Under the pieces are notes generated by a model. The model was not told where the DNA came from. It saw only the letters and a program-made list of their open reading frames with translations, and ran no database searches. A stretch of DNA of 17,152 bases from Lachnospiraceae bacterium (lineage in GTDB: Bacteria > Bacillota_A > Clostridia > Lachnospirales > Lachnospiraceae). The translations under genes and the position numbers were made by a program. The DNA lies in assembly GCA_009911175.1 (NCBI GenBank), contig QXWX01000123.1, forward strand, positions 1 to 17,152. Reading direction: 5' to 3'. Every line of letters starts with the position of its first letter. The stretch's first letter is position 1. Shown piece by piece: positions 7,443-14,000 of the stretch.

Positions 7443-7503
7443 GCAGGAGAACGCCTCTGTGAAGCGGGAGAAACTCCTGCTTTCCGAAAGGGGTGAGCAA
7501 TGA
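7402..7503 (+). pseudogene. C-terminal tail of a transposase-like gene
   Basis: The plus-strand frame ending at 7503 has only about 33 meaningful codons, from LPDGG through PVRLLNKQENASVKR to LLSERGEQ. Further left, the frame is merely the antisense of the hydrolase gene. Its stop overlaps the ATG of the ExeA-like ATPase (ATGATG), as expected for a coupled upstream partner. In elements with an ExeA/TnsC-like ATPase, that partner is a DDE integrase, so I infer a transposase tail. The residues left are too few to prove this. Confidence 0.5.
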
Positions 7504-8303
7504 TGGACGTTTCCCGTTTCGGAATGGAATATAATCCTTTCCTCAAGAATTCCAAAGAGGTCCTGGTAGAGACAGCACAGTACCGGGAGGTCCTTTTCCG
7601 CCTCTCTTACCTGGAAAAAACAAAAGGCTTCGGCCTGCTCACGGGAGGACCCGGCCGCGGCAAAACCACGGCTTTGAGGGGATGGGCCGCCTCCCTGAAT
7701 CCTTCCCTTTACAAGGTGGTCTATTCCTGCCTCTCCACCCTCACCGTGACGGATTTTTACCGCAGCCTCACCGAGGCCCTGGGAGGGCAGCCCTCCTTCC
7801 GCAAGCCCGATAACTTCCGCTCCATCCAGGAGGAGATAAAGCGGCTGTCCCTGGAAAAGAAGAAGACGCCTGTCATCATCATTGATGAGGCCAACTATGT
7901 CAGCAACGGCATCCTGAACGATTTAAAGCTCCTCTTCAACTTTGAGATGGATTCAAAGGACCGTGCCGTGATCCTCCTGTGCGGCCTTGGCCAGCTGAAC
8001 AACACCCTGCGCCTGTCCGTCCACGAACCCCTGCGCCAGCGGCTGGTGATGAACTTCCACATGGAGGGCATGACGAAAGAGGAAGGACGGGAATATATCC
8101 GGACAAAGCTTCATGGCGCTGGATGCAGCCATACTGTTTTTGAGGATGCTGCTGTCGAAGCGATCCTGAACGCCTCGGATGGGACACCCCGCATGGTAAA
8201 CCGTTTCTGCAGCCAGAGCCTTCTGTGTGCAGAGGCAAAAAGGCGGGATCTGGTAGATGCGGACGCAGCCATGCAGGCTATCAACGACTGCGAGCTGGGA
8301 TAG
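7500..8303 (+). CDS. ExeA/TnsC-like AAA+ ATPase of a transposition system
   Basis: AAA+ ATPase of 267 residues of the ExeA family, related to TniB/TnsC target-choice ATPases. The N-terminus FGMEYNPFLKN is typical. Walker A is GGPGRGKT (49-56), Walker B VIIIDEA (125-131), and the arginine-finger region follows VHEPLRQRL (about 176-184). The C-terminal small helical domain ends with DGTPRMVNRFC. The start is ATG 7500 or 7503, behind AAAGGGG; it overlaps the stop of the truncated upstream gene. In such elements the ATPase activates a DDE transposase and delivers it to targets; here the transposase is lost, so it cannot act alone in cis. The gene is clearly more GC-rich than the MmcQ gene or the membrane-protein gene on its right, a sign of transfer. 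Confidence 0.88.
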   Translation: MMDVSRFGMEYNPFLKNSKEVLVETAQYREVLFRLSYLEKTKGFGLLTGGPGRGKTTALRGWAASLNPSLYKVVYSCLSTLTVTDFYRSLTEALGGQPSFRKPDNFRSIQEEIKRLSLEKKKTPVIIIDEANYVSNGILNDLKLLFNFEMDSKDRAVILLCGLGQLNNTLRLSVHEPLRQRLVMNFHMEGMTKEEGREYIRTKLHGAGCSHTVFEDAAVEAILNASDGTPRMVNRFCSQSLLCAEAKRRDLVDADAAMQAINDCELG

Positions 8304-8316
8304 GGGGTGCAGCATT

Positions 8317-8523
8317 ATGAAGAAAAAAAGACATCGCTTACAGCGGGAGCTTAAGGCCGTCGAAAAAATCTATGCCGGAACACTTGACTGGCTGGAACAG
8401 GGAGAACTGTATTCCTGGGTGGAGGCCGGCAAGTGTAATTCAAGCGACTTTAAAAGTGGAATTTCCGTCTCCACTGGAAATCATTGTCCTCATTTTTATT
8501 TTTTCGGCCGAAATATTAGGTGA
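8317..8523 (+). pseudogene. Head of a third transposition-module gene, truncated
   Basis: The frame starts at an ATG behind GGGGGTG, 13 bases after the ATPase stop, and reads MKKKRHRLQRELKAVEK, then TLDWLEQGELYSWVEAGK. About 39 residues fit the GC-rich style of the ATPase gene. After about 8433 base composition changes abruptly, and the frame runs out of phase through the next gene to a stop at 8523. I do not recognise the family. The piece is basic and helical, and probably the N-terminus of a third protein of the same element. Confidence 0.55.
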
Positions 8524-9064
8524 AATCCGTTCTTTTTATATGCGTTTCCTATATTGGGATACAGTTTTGCACACACTAAATGGATTTTTATGTGCAGCAA
8601 TAGGATTTTCGCTTGTAGATATTATGAACCGACAGAGGAAAATGAAATTTGACCTATCCCCCTTATTCATGGCTATTACAGCATTTTGTTTTTCTATGAC
8701 AATCGGTGTATTATGGGAATTTTTTGAGTTTGGAATGGATTTTTTATGGAATCTGGATATGCAGAAAGATACTGTTATCCATTCTATACATTCAACACTT
8801 CTGAATACCGGAGGTCAAAACCAATCTATCCAAATTACAAATATTCAGGAAGTAGTGATTGACGGAAAAGAACTAGGCATAGAAGGTTACTTGGATATTG
8901 GTTTGATAGATACCATGAGTGATCTGATTGTAAACTTTATAGGAGCTATTATATTCTCCACAATGGGATATTTTTATGTCAAACACAGGAATTCTAAAAG
9001 TTTAGTAAAAGGATTCGTGCCTGAGCCTTGGTCAAAAGAAAAGCATTCTGACATAGAAGATTAG
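8372..9064 (+). CDS. Polytopic membrane protein, 5' end replaced
   Basis: A hydrophobic protein of unknown function. Genuine sequence begins around VEFPSPLEIIV (GTG at 8456). The first 28 or so residues of this frame come from the truncated gene on its left in another frame, so the ATG at 8372 is accidental and has no ribosome site. Membrane segments lie at about 34-54, 65-84, 97-118 and 200-220. A conserved-looking loop has HTLNGFLCAAIGFSLVDI and GVLWEFFEFGMDFLW, and a soluble part (125-195) ends in GYLDIGLIDTMSDL before the last membrane segment. I have seen similar proteins of about 250 or more residues in Firmicutes without assigned function, so roughly the first quarter is missing. Its AT-rich codons contrast with the ATPase gene. 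Confidence 0.6.
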   Translation: MPEHLTGWNRENCIPGWRPASVIQATLKVEFPSPLEIIVLIFIFSAEILGEIRSFYMRFLYWDTVLHTLNGFLCAAIGFSLVDIMNRQRKMKFDLSPLFMAITAFCFSMTIGVLWEFFEFGMDFLWNLDMQKDTVIHSIHSTLLNTGGQNQSIQITNIQEVVIDGKELGIEGYLDIGLIDTMSDLIVNFIGAIIFSTMGYFYVKHRNSKSLVKGFVPEPWSKEKHSDIED

Positions 9065-9180
9065 CATTATAAAATTTTGCTGAGAACAACACATTCCAAC
9101 AATCGTAATAATAGATTTACTAAGAATACTAACAAAAATACTATGTATGGCTTTTTTAATCAAACTGCATTATTAAGTAA

Positions 9181-9264
9181 CATTATCCGAAGAGTTCTTT
9201 AGAAACTGCCGATAGACTGTGCTTTTCATGATGTTTCTTTGATAATAAAACTTCTCGGATAATG
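9181..9264. repeat. Long-range inverted repeat
   Basis: CATTATCCGA at 9181-9190 and its exact complement TCGGATAATG at 9255-9264 enclose 64 bases. The inner flanks are partly complementary (GAAAC/GTTTC), so an imperfect long hairpin is possible. Confidence 0.6.
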
Positions 9265-9294
9265 CTTTTTATTTCAGTTCTGACATAAAAAGCA
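9263..9294. repeat. Inverted repeat, 10-base arms
   Basis: TGCTTTTTAT and ATAAAAAGCA pair perfectly around a 12-base loop. The left arm shares its first two bases with the previous repeat. The arms are AT-rich and the position argues for a relaxosome or operator site; a terminator for the membrane-protein gene is the alternative. Confidence 0.6.
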
Positions 9295-9312
9295 AGATTC
9301 GCCTGAGTTACT

Positions 9313-9335
9313 CAAAACCCACTTCGTGGATTTTG
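9313..9335. repeat. Hairpin, 10-base arms with one mismatch
   Basis: CAAAACCCAC and GTGGATTTTG pair around the loop TTC with one C/A mismatch. I believe near-identical stems occur in non-coding DNA of related conjugative elements, but I cannot check this here. Confidence 0.6.
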
Positions 9336-9384
9336 CTAACCCGGCAAACTTGATGGTGATTCCGCTCCCCATGCCCTCGGTTCC

Positions 9385-9405
9385 TGCATATTTTCCAAAT
9401 ATGCA
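9385..9405. repeat. Perfect 9-base hairpin, oriT candidate
   Basis: TGCATATTT and AAATATGCA pair perfectly around the loop TCC. It is the most regular stem of the cluster. CCTG directly at its left foot is reminiscent of a MOBP nick region. Confidence 0.6.
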
Positions 9406-9433
9406 AGTTGGCTCCTATTAAAAATAGTCGCAG

Positions 9434-9452
9434 CGTGATTGTCCCAATCGCG
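9434..9452. repeat. Hairpin, 8-base arms, oriT candidate
   Basis: CGTGATTG and CAATCGCG pair with one G-T wobble around the loop TCC, the same loop as in the hairpin 28 bases to its left. The shared loop suggests one protein reads both. Confidence 0.55.
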
Positions 9453-9497
9453 GAGAAATCTAAGTATTTCTATAAAAAATCCTTTTTTCATTTCCCA

Positions 9498-9525
9498 TTG
9501 ACGTTCCCTAATCGGCTTATATGAT
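9498..9525 (+). promoter_or_regulatory. Promoter of mobC-relaxase operon
   Basis: TTGACG and TATGAT are spaced by 16 bases, five of six matches each. It leaves a 5' leader of about 70 bases before mobC. Confidence 0.55.
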
Positions 9526-9548
9526 AGGAACTCTTTTTAAGTCCCTAT
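9524..9548. promoter_or_regulatory. Operator-like inverted repeat at the mobC promoter
   Basis: ATAGGAACT and AGTCCCTAT form arms with one mismatch around seven bases. The left arm overlaps the -10 box, so a bound protein, for example MobC itself, could block transcription. In RNA it could also fold as a leader stem. Confidence 0.4.
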
Positions 9549-9599
9549 AATCAGGAAAGAAATATCATCCTTACAATTTTCACAGAAAGGAACTATGTA

Positions 9600-10016
9600 A
9601 TGGCAAGACCAAAAAAGGAAAAGGAATTACAACACAAGCACCAGATCATGCTCCGCCTTACCGCTACGGAATATGAAATCGTCTCTGAAAGCGCTAAAGC
9701 TGCGCACCTCCCACTGGCTGAATATGTCCGAAAACAAATTATGAAGCAGAAGGTCACAGCGAAATATGAAATTGTGGCAGACCTGCCGGAACTGAAAAAA
9801 CTGGTTGCAGAGTTTGGGAAAATTGGCAGCAATTTAAACCAGATTGCAAGGCACTTTAACAGCGGCGGCATCCATTCACAGGAAATGCGCAGGGCAATCG
9901 ACCAGAGCGTGGCCAGAATCTATGAAATGAAATTTGAAGTCTTGAAGATGGCGGGAGATTTCCAGGCGGTTTCCGGAGGGCATTCTCATGGCAATCCTGA
10001 AACACATAGCGAGTAA
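9600..10016 (+). CDS. mobC: Relaxosome accessory protein MobC
   Basis: Plasmid/transposon mobilisation protein of 138 residues that binds the transfer origin and helps the relaxase to open it. The N-terminal part is a ribbon-helix-helix-like DNA-binding region (MLRLTATEYEIVSESAKAA, about 17-35). The MobC signature GSNLNQIARHFN lies at 76-87, followed by a helix. The ribosome site is AAAGGAA, six bases before the ATG. Its last 29 bases overlap the relaxase gene, a common arrangement that couples the two. A predicted promoter and an operator-like palindrome lie directly upstream. Confidence 0.9.
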   Translation: MARPKKEKELQHKHQIMLRLTATEYEIVSESAKAAHLPLAEYVRKQIMKQKVTAKYEIVADLPELKKLVAEFGKIGSNLNQIARHFNSGGIHSQEMRRAIDQSVARIYEMKFEVLKMAGDFQAVSGGHSHGNPETHSE

Positions 10017-11640
10017 AAATGCTAACTATGCAGAGATACAGCGTTATCTCATGTTTGAACATGATGAAGATACCAACAAACCGATACTTGATGAAAATGG
10101 TGAATGGATTCCCCGTAAGGAATATATCATGGATGGCATAAACTGTGATCCGTTCACGTTCGACATGGAGTGCGGGGAACTAAATGCCCTATACCGCAAA
10201 AATGAATCCTATGATGAAATCAAATCCCACCATTACATCATCAGCTTCGATCCAAAGGACGCCACAGAAAATGGATTGACCGGGGAACAGGCACAGCAGA
10301 TCGGAATGGAATATGCAAAGAAAAACTTCCCAGGACATCAGGCTCTTGTCTGTACCCACATGGACGGGCATAATGGGAGCGGCAACATCCACGTGCATAT
10401 CGTAATCAACAGTTTACGGAAATATGATGTGGAACGCCAGGACTTTATGGAGCGGGCTTGCGATTCCCATGCCGGGTATAAGCATCATGTTACTAAAAAT
10501 TACCTGATCCACTTAAAGCAGTCACTCATGGATATATGCTGCCGGGAACATCTGCACCAGATAGATCTGCTTGCCCCGGCAGGGAAGAAAATTACAGACC
10601 GGGAATACCACGCAGGGCAAAGAGGGCAAAAGAAACTGGATGAACGTAACAGACAGCTCCGTGCAGACGGACTTACACCACGAAAAATGGTATTCCAAAC
10701 ACAGAAAGATTTCTTACGGTCTGCCATCGAAGATGCCGCAGCCATTTCCTGCAGCCAGGAAGATTTTCAGAAATTACTTTTCGAAAAATATAATGTCAAG
10801 CTGAAAGTTAGTCGTGGCAGGTTCAGCTACCTTCACCCGGAACGGAACAAGTATATCACTGGAAGGATGCTCGGCACACATTATGAAGAAGATTACCTCC
10901 GGGAGCTGTTTAAGGAAAATGCAGAGCCTAAAGAAAATAAAAAGAAAACGGTTGATATGGAAAAATATAATACGGAATCGGAGAAATCTGCACCCCATCC
11001 ATCCAATCTACTGCAAGAGGAAGCTATATCAATCCTGTTTATCAAGTCAGATTTGCGTCTGGTGGTTAATCTGCAGGACTGTGTAAAGGCACAGCAAAAT
11101 GCCGCATACGCTAACAAAGTGAAACTTTCCAACCTGAAAGAGATGGCTAAGACGGTCGCTTATATACAGGAGAATGGATATGATACCAGGGATTCCCTGG
11201 AAAATTTCTTTTCAGAGATTAAGAACCATGCTTCCACTTCCAAAAAAGATTTAAAATCTGTGGAAGATAATCTCCGGAAGGTAAATGAGCAGATCCATTA
11301 CACCGGCCAGTACCTCGCCAATAAACCTGTCTACCAAAAGTTTGTGAAAGCAAAGAACAAAGGGCAGTTCCGGCAGGAGCATCCGACGGAAATCGCACTC
11401 TATGAAGCCGCACGGAAATTCCTGAAAGGGCAGTCAGCAGACGGGAAACTCCCCTCCATGAAGCTATTGAAAGCAGAAAAGGAAAAGCTGCTCCAACAGA
11501 AAAAAGAGGCACAGAAAGCCTACCATTACTACCGGGATTACCAAAAAGAGTTGAATACCGTCTGCTCCAATGTCGATAAGATTTTAGGGCAGCCAAACAC
11601 CCGACAGCCGGAAAAACAGAAAAGCGCCGACATTTCTTAA
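9988..11640 (+). CDS. Relaxase, MOBP type
   Basis: Transfer relaxase of 550 residues that nicks oriT and stays bound to the DNA end through a tyrosine. The N-terminal relaxase domain (about 1-260) has an early tyrosine motif (candidates Y14 and Y20), the HHYIISFDP block (81-89) and the three-histidine metal site region HMDGHNG (124-130) and NIHVHIVIN (133-141) with H135 and H137. Residues 355-540 are Lys/Glu-rich and coiled-coil-like, as in other Firmicute relaxases. The start is behind GGAGGG inside mobC. All key residues are present, so with MobC it could mobilise the region if a conjugative helper is in the cell. A strong terminator follows 18 bases after the stop. Confidence 0.92.
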   Translation: MAILKHIASKNANYAEIQRYLMFEHDEDTNKPILDENGEWIPRKEYIMDGINCDPFTFDMECGELNALYRKNESYDEIKSHHYIISFDPKDATENGLTGEQAQQIGMEYAKKNFPGHQALVCTHMDGHNGSGNIHVHIVINSLRKYDVERQDFMERACDSHAGYKHHVTKNYLIHLKQSLMDICCREHLHQIDLLAPAGKKITDREYHAGQRGQKKLDERNRQLRADGLTPRKMVFQTQKDFLRSAIEDAAAISCSQEDFQKLLFEKYNVKLKVSRGRFSYLHPERNKYITGRMLGTHYEEDYLRELFKENAEPKENKKKTVDMEKYNTESEKSAPHPSNLLQEEAISILFIKSDLRLVVNLQDCVKAQQNAAYANKVKLSNLKEMAKTVAYIQENGYDTRDSLENFFSEIKNHASTSKKDLKSVEDNLRKVNEQIHYTGQYLANKPVYQKFVKAKNKGQFRQEHPTEIALYEAARKFLKGQSADGKLPSMKLLKAEKEKLLQQKKEAQKAYHYYRDYQKELNTVCSNVDKILGQPNTRQPEKQKSADIS

Positions 11641-11657
11641 CCGTTCTGAACAGAAAA

Positions 11658-11697
11658 ACAGCCGCAGGATTACATAGAATTTTGCGGCTGTCTTTTT
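11658..11697. terminator. Bidirectional terminator
   Basis: ACAGCCGCA and TGCGGCTGT form a perfect 9-base stem, followed by CTTTTT on the plus strand. On the minus strand the stem is followed by TTTTTCTG. It ends both the relaxase operon and the opposing unit that stops at 11717. Confidence 0.9.
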
Positions 11698-11716
11698 CCC
11701 AACGAAACGAATATGA

Positions 11717-12352
11717 TTAAAAAATATCTTCATTCACTTTAGGAATGATTCCGTCAAGGCTTTCACTTTTTTCCCTCATTATACGAAGCATTTCATCCAA
11801 TTTTTTATCCACATATTTCCGCATTTCCTCCCGTGCCGCTTCTGTCGGCTCAAAAGAAAAATAGAGCGGCTTTTCCCATCCCTCCCGGAACGGGTAGGGG
11901 AAAACATATAATTTCTTCACTTCCGGCATATCTGTAAGCAACTGGAAAATCTCATAGGGCAGGATTTCCCCACATATCAGGACAGAGCCTGTATCTGCAT
12001 AATAAATCTGTCCCTGATACGCCGGCATACCCAAGGACGCAAACTGCTTCAATGCGTTCATCCATATCGCTTCTATTTGTGTATGCTGGCCTACACGCCA
12101 TCCTGTCTGCGGTGCAAGCTCCCTGTAAATCCGTCTGGCTTCTTCGTCCTCTCGGATATTATCATCATAGTCATACCTGTAATTTTCTACCTGTATCTGT
12201 CTGTATGCGATCAGGCTTGTAAAAAGTGCAAGGGAATCCAGGTCAACATATACTGATTGATGTCCCCTGCCCTGATAAGAGCATAGAATATCCTCTAAAG
12301 CATCCATGATTTTCTTCATGGTTTCATATTTTTTGTCCGGTTCTTTTCCCAT
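11717..12352 (-). CDS. Protein of unknown function, mobile-element accessory
   Basis: A 211-residue soluble, acidic protein I do not recognise. It begins with an amphipathic helix (YETMKKIMDALEDIL); an aromatic-rich central block (GQIYYADTGSVLICGEILPYEIFQLL, split here as residues about 115-140) suggests an alpha/beta fold. It ends with a charged helix (EAAREEMRKYVDKKLDEML). The ribosome site GGGGAGG is four bases before the ATG. The gene follows the preceding one by 14 bases and shares its transcript. No signal peptide or membrane segment is visible. Confidence 0.7.
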   Translation of the reverse strand: MGKEPDKKYETMKKIMDALEDILCSYQGRGHQSVYVDLDSLALFTSLIAYRQIQVENYRYDYDDNIREDEEARRIYRELAPQTGWRVGQHTQIEAIWMNALKQFASLGMPAYQGQIYYADTGSVLICGEILPYEIFQLLTDMPEVKKLYVFPYPFREGWEKPLYFSFEPTEAAREEMRKYVDKKLDEMLRIMREKSESLDGIIPKVNEDIF

Positions 12353-12366
12353 CTTTCCTCCCCATT

Positions 12367-12861
12367 TTATGCCCCACTTCTGCTGTCAGAAATATTTACC
12401 GGCATATCTTGTGTTTCGTCTGGTATTTCAGCCTGGTTTGCAGCTGCCGCTTTCCCCGTTTTTTCTTTCTTCAACTGCTCTGTCCGCCCTAAATCCACAT
12501 AGTGTGTCGCATATGCTTTTTCAATCTCCGGATTTCCGCTTTTGCTGAACCGCAGGGGGATTACCGGCTTATGGCCATGCCTTTTCTTCACGCCCCACCG
12601 CTTATAATAGCAGAAAGATGGTTTCAAACTCGATTTCTTTGCATAGGAGCGAATCTGTTTCATAATAAAGGAGAGCTTCTTTAAATTACACGTACACACC
12701 GCTTCCAGATACCGTACTTTCCCGAATCTCCAGTCCTCATACTTCTGCTTAGGCAGGACACCTATATCAACCAGCACATCAGCAGGGGCGGCATATCCTC
12801 TTTGCTGGCACTGGTGATAGACAGCAGAATATACTTTTCCTATCAGTTCTGATTCTTTCAC
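12367..12861 (-). CDS. Protein of unknown function, corrected GTG start
   Basis: A basic protein of 164 residues from the GTG at 12861, which stands five bases after a perfect GGAGG. A longer frame begins at a TTG at 12903, but that codon is inside a hairpin and has no ribosome site. The N-terminus SELIGKVYSAVYHQC looks helical. A central basic part (FGKVRYLEAVCTCNLKKL, then SFCYYKRWGVKKRHG) could bind nucleic acid, and the block RFSKSGNPEIEKAYATHYV looks conserved. The C-terminal 40 residues are low-complexity and probably unstructured. I do not know the family. It is first in a two-gene unit with the gene at 11717-12352. Confidence 0.7.
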   Translation of the reverse strand: MKESELIGKVYSAVYHQCQQRGYAAPADVLVDIGVLPKQKYEDWRFGKVRYLEAVCTCNLKKLSFIMKQIRSYAKKSSLKPSFCYYKRWGVKKRHGHKPVIPLRFSKSGNPEIEKAYATHYVDLGRTEQLKKEKTGKAAAANQAEIPDETQDMPVNISDSRSGA

Positions 12862-12881
12862 TTTATCCTCCACGTGAATAA

Positions 12882-12909
12882 CCCCGGCTGTATTCATTTG
12901 CAACCGGGG
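12882..12909 (-). promoter_or_regulatory. Leader hairpin upstream of the gene at 12367-12861
   Basis: CCCCGG and CCGGGG pair around 16 bases, and three further bases on each inner side pair with one mismatch. It lies between the predicted promoter and the GGAGG ribosome site. TTATTC follows on the minus strand, so it may act as an attenuator or as a weak terminator for the Rpn gene. Confidence 0.4.
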
Positions 12910-12949
12910 ATTCCAATATTCTTTCTTGTGTGTCTGTTTGTCACCAGGT

Positions 12950-12979
12950 ATTATATCGTTTGAAACAGCTCTTTTTCAA
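12950..12979 (-). promoter_or_regulatory. Promoter of the two unknown genes
   Basis: A perfect TATAAT (12955 to 12950) follows TTGAAA (12979 to 12974) at 18 bases on the minus strand. It overlaps the stop codon of the Rpn gene and points to the gene at 12367-12861. Confidence 0.5.
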
Positions 12980-13853
12980 TTTCCTGAATATCCTCTGCTG
13001 AAAGCTCTGAAAAATATTCAGTAATTTCGTCTACCGTTATTTTCCTATCCCTTAACATCTTTTCTGCAGCTTTCCGTGCAGTCTCTTTTGAAGCGGCTTT
13101 CTTTTCGCTTGCTATATGGGTACGCATGATCTTCTCTTCATCAAACAAAGCCATCATAATAGATATAACCTCCTTTTCCCTGCCTGCCAGAAATTCCCGA
13201 AGCACATCCCTGTCCTTACAGATACGGATGGTTTCCGTGACAGCCTCCTGGCTCCTTCCATACTGTTTCACCTGTTCATTATATACTTTTGTAAACGCAA
13301 CATACTGGCTGATAATGTCATTCCCTTTATCGCCGTAAAGCACTTTCACCTTTACTTCAATGGCACATTCTTTCCCGCCGAAAAATTCTTTGGAAAGTGA
13401 GATTGTTTCCGGTCTGCCGGCACGCTCTCCGGTAAAAATCATGTATAATTCTGGTTCTGGAACATGAACCTTCTTGCTCCCATATAAATCTGCATCCTGT
13501 TCCTCAAAATAGTCATGGTAAATCTGCACTAAATACATCAGCACACGTATAATAATATTCATCGTCCATGAAGACTGATGCTCGACCAGAAACATGACTT
13601 TATCCCCAACCCTGAAAGCCAGATCGTTATAAATTCCATTCGTGAGGACGTTCCTTATGGTAATATCCATAAGCGCATCTTCCGTCGTCTCCATATCCTC
13701 CGGATGGAGCGCACGGTATAACTGTATCAGATATTTCTTATCCTGAAAGAGCGTTGAAAAAACACTGTCTTTCGCCGTATATTTTGCAAACGCATCCTTT
13801 TTCTCCGCTGTTTTCTCTTTTGGTTCTTCCTGTAATATTTCACCCTGCATCAT
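12951..13853 (-). CDS. Rpn-family PD-(D/E)XK nuclease
   Basis: Nuclease of the recombination-promoting (Rpn)/PDDEXK transposase-like family, 300 residues. Family blocks are KDSVFSTLFQDKKYLIQLYRALHPED near the N-terminus (about 28-53), then the catalytic core with D77 in YNDLAF and E91-x-Q93 in FLVEHQSSW. RVLMYLVQIYHDYF follows (about 103-116), and an Ala/Lys/Glu-rich C-terminal part (245-300). All active-site residues are present. Rpn proteins are DNA endonucleases that raise RecA-independent recombination; they occur as fast-moving cargo in many genomes. The start is one of two adjacent ATGs behind GAGG (13853 or 13850). The gene has its own promoter and follows the strong terminator of the YodL operon, so it is an independent cargo unit. 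Confidence 0.88.
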   Translation of the reverse strand: MMQGEILQEEPKEKTAEKKDAFAKYTAKDSVFSTLFQDKKYLIQLYRALHPEDMETTEDALMDITIRNVLTNGIYNDLAFRVGDKVMFLVEHQSSWTMNIIIRVLMYLVQIYHDYFEEQDADLYGSKKVHVPEPELYMIFTGERAGRPETISLSKEFFGGKECAIEVKVKVLYGDKGNDIISQYVAFTKVYNEQVKQYGRSQEAVTETIRICKDRDVLREFLAGREKEVISIMMALFDEEKIMRTHIASEKKAASKETARKAAEKMLRDRKITVDEITEYFSELSAEDIQEIEKELFQTI

Positions 13854-13918
13854 ATCACCTCGGTTCCAGATTTTGCCAATCAGTCCGGCAAATCGGCTAT
13901 GCCCTGCCTTATGGTTTT

Positions 13919-13947
13919 ATTATACAGAGAAACTCCCGATTGTTCAA
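13919..13947 (-). promoter_or_regulatory. Promoter of the Rpn nuclease gene
   Basis: On the minus strand TTGAAC (13947 to 13942) and a perfect TATAAT (13924 to 13919) are spaced by 17 bases, between the upstream terminator and the gene, with a leader of about 60 bases. Confidence 0.65.
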
Positions 13948-13952
13948 GACAT

Positions 13953-13999
13953 AAAAAGGGAGAAGCATCCGGCAGCATTCGCCAGACACTTCTCCCTTT
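13953..13999 (-). terminator. Terminator of the accessory operon
   Basis: A perfect 11-base stem, AAAGGGAGAAG (13955-13965) and CTTCTCCCTTT (13989-13999), with a 23-base loop. On the minus strand it is followed by further T residues. It starts immediately after the stop codon of the YodL gene. Confidence 0.88.
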
Positions 14000-14000
14000 C

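Larger units (their letters stand above)
9065..9599. other. 535-base non-coding region with palindrome cluster, candidate oriT
   Basis: No gene is visible in any frame. From 9065 to 9180 it is plain AT-rich sequence. From 9181 to 9452 five inverted repeats follow one another (listed separately), then the mobC promoter at 9498. A cluster of hairpins directly upstream of mobC and relaxase genes is where the transfer origin of mobilisable elements usually lies. The stretch TTCCTGC at 9381-9387, at the foot of the best hairpin, resembles the MOBP nick consensus (YATCCTG, cut before the next base) with one mismatch. The nick site itself is not proven. Confidence 0.55.

Noticed and set aside
6922..7503. 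193-codon plus-strand frame over the hydrolase gene
   Set aside because: Most of it is the antisense of the Lys/Ala-rich part of the hydrolase. Only the last 33 codons look like a real gene tail and are listed as such.
9181..9452. CRISPR array
   Set aside because: The palindromes differ in sequence and spacing; there is no repeated unit.
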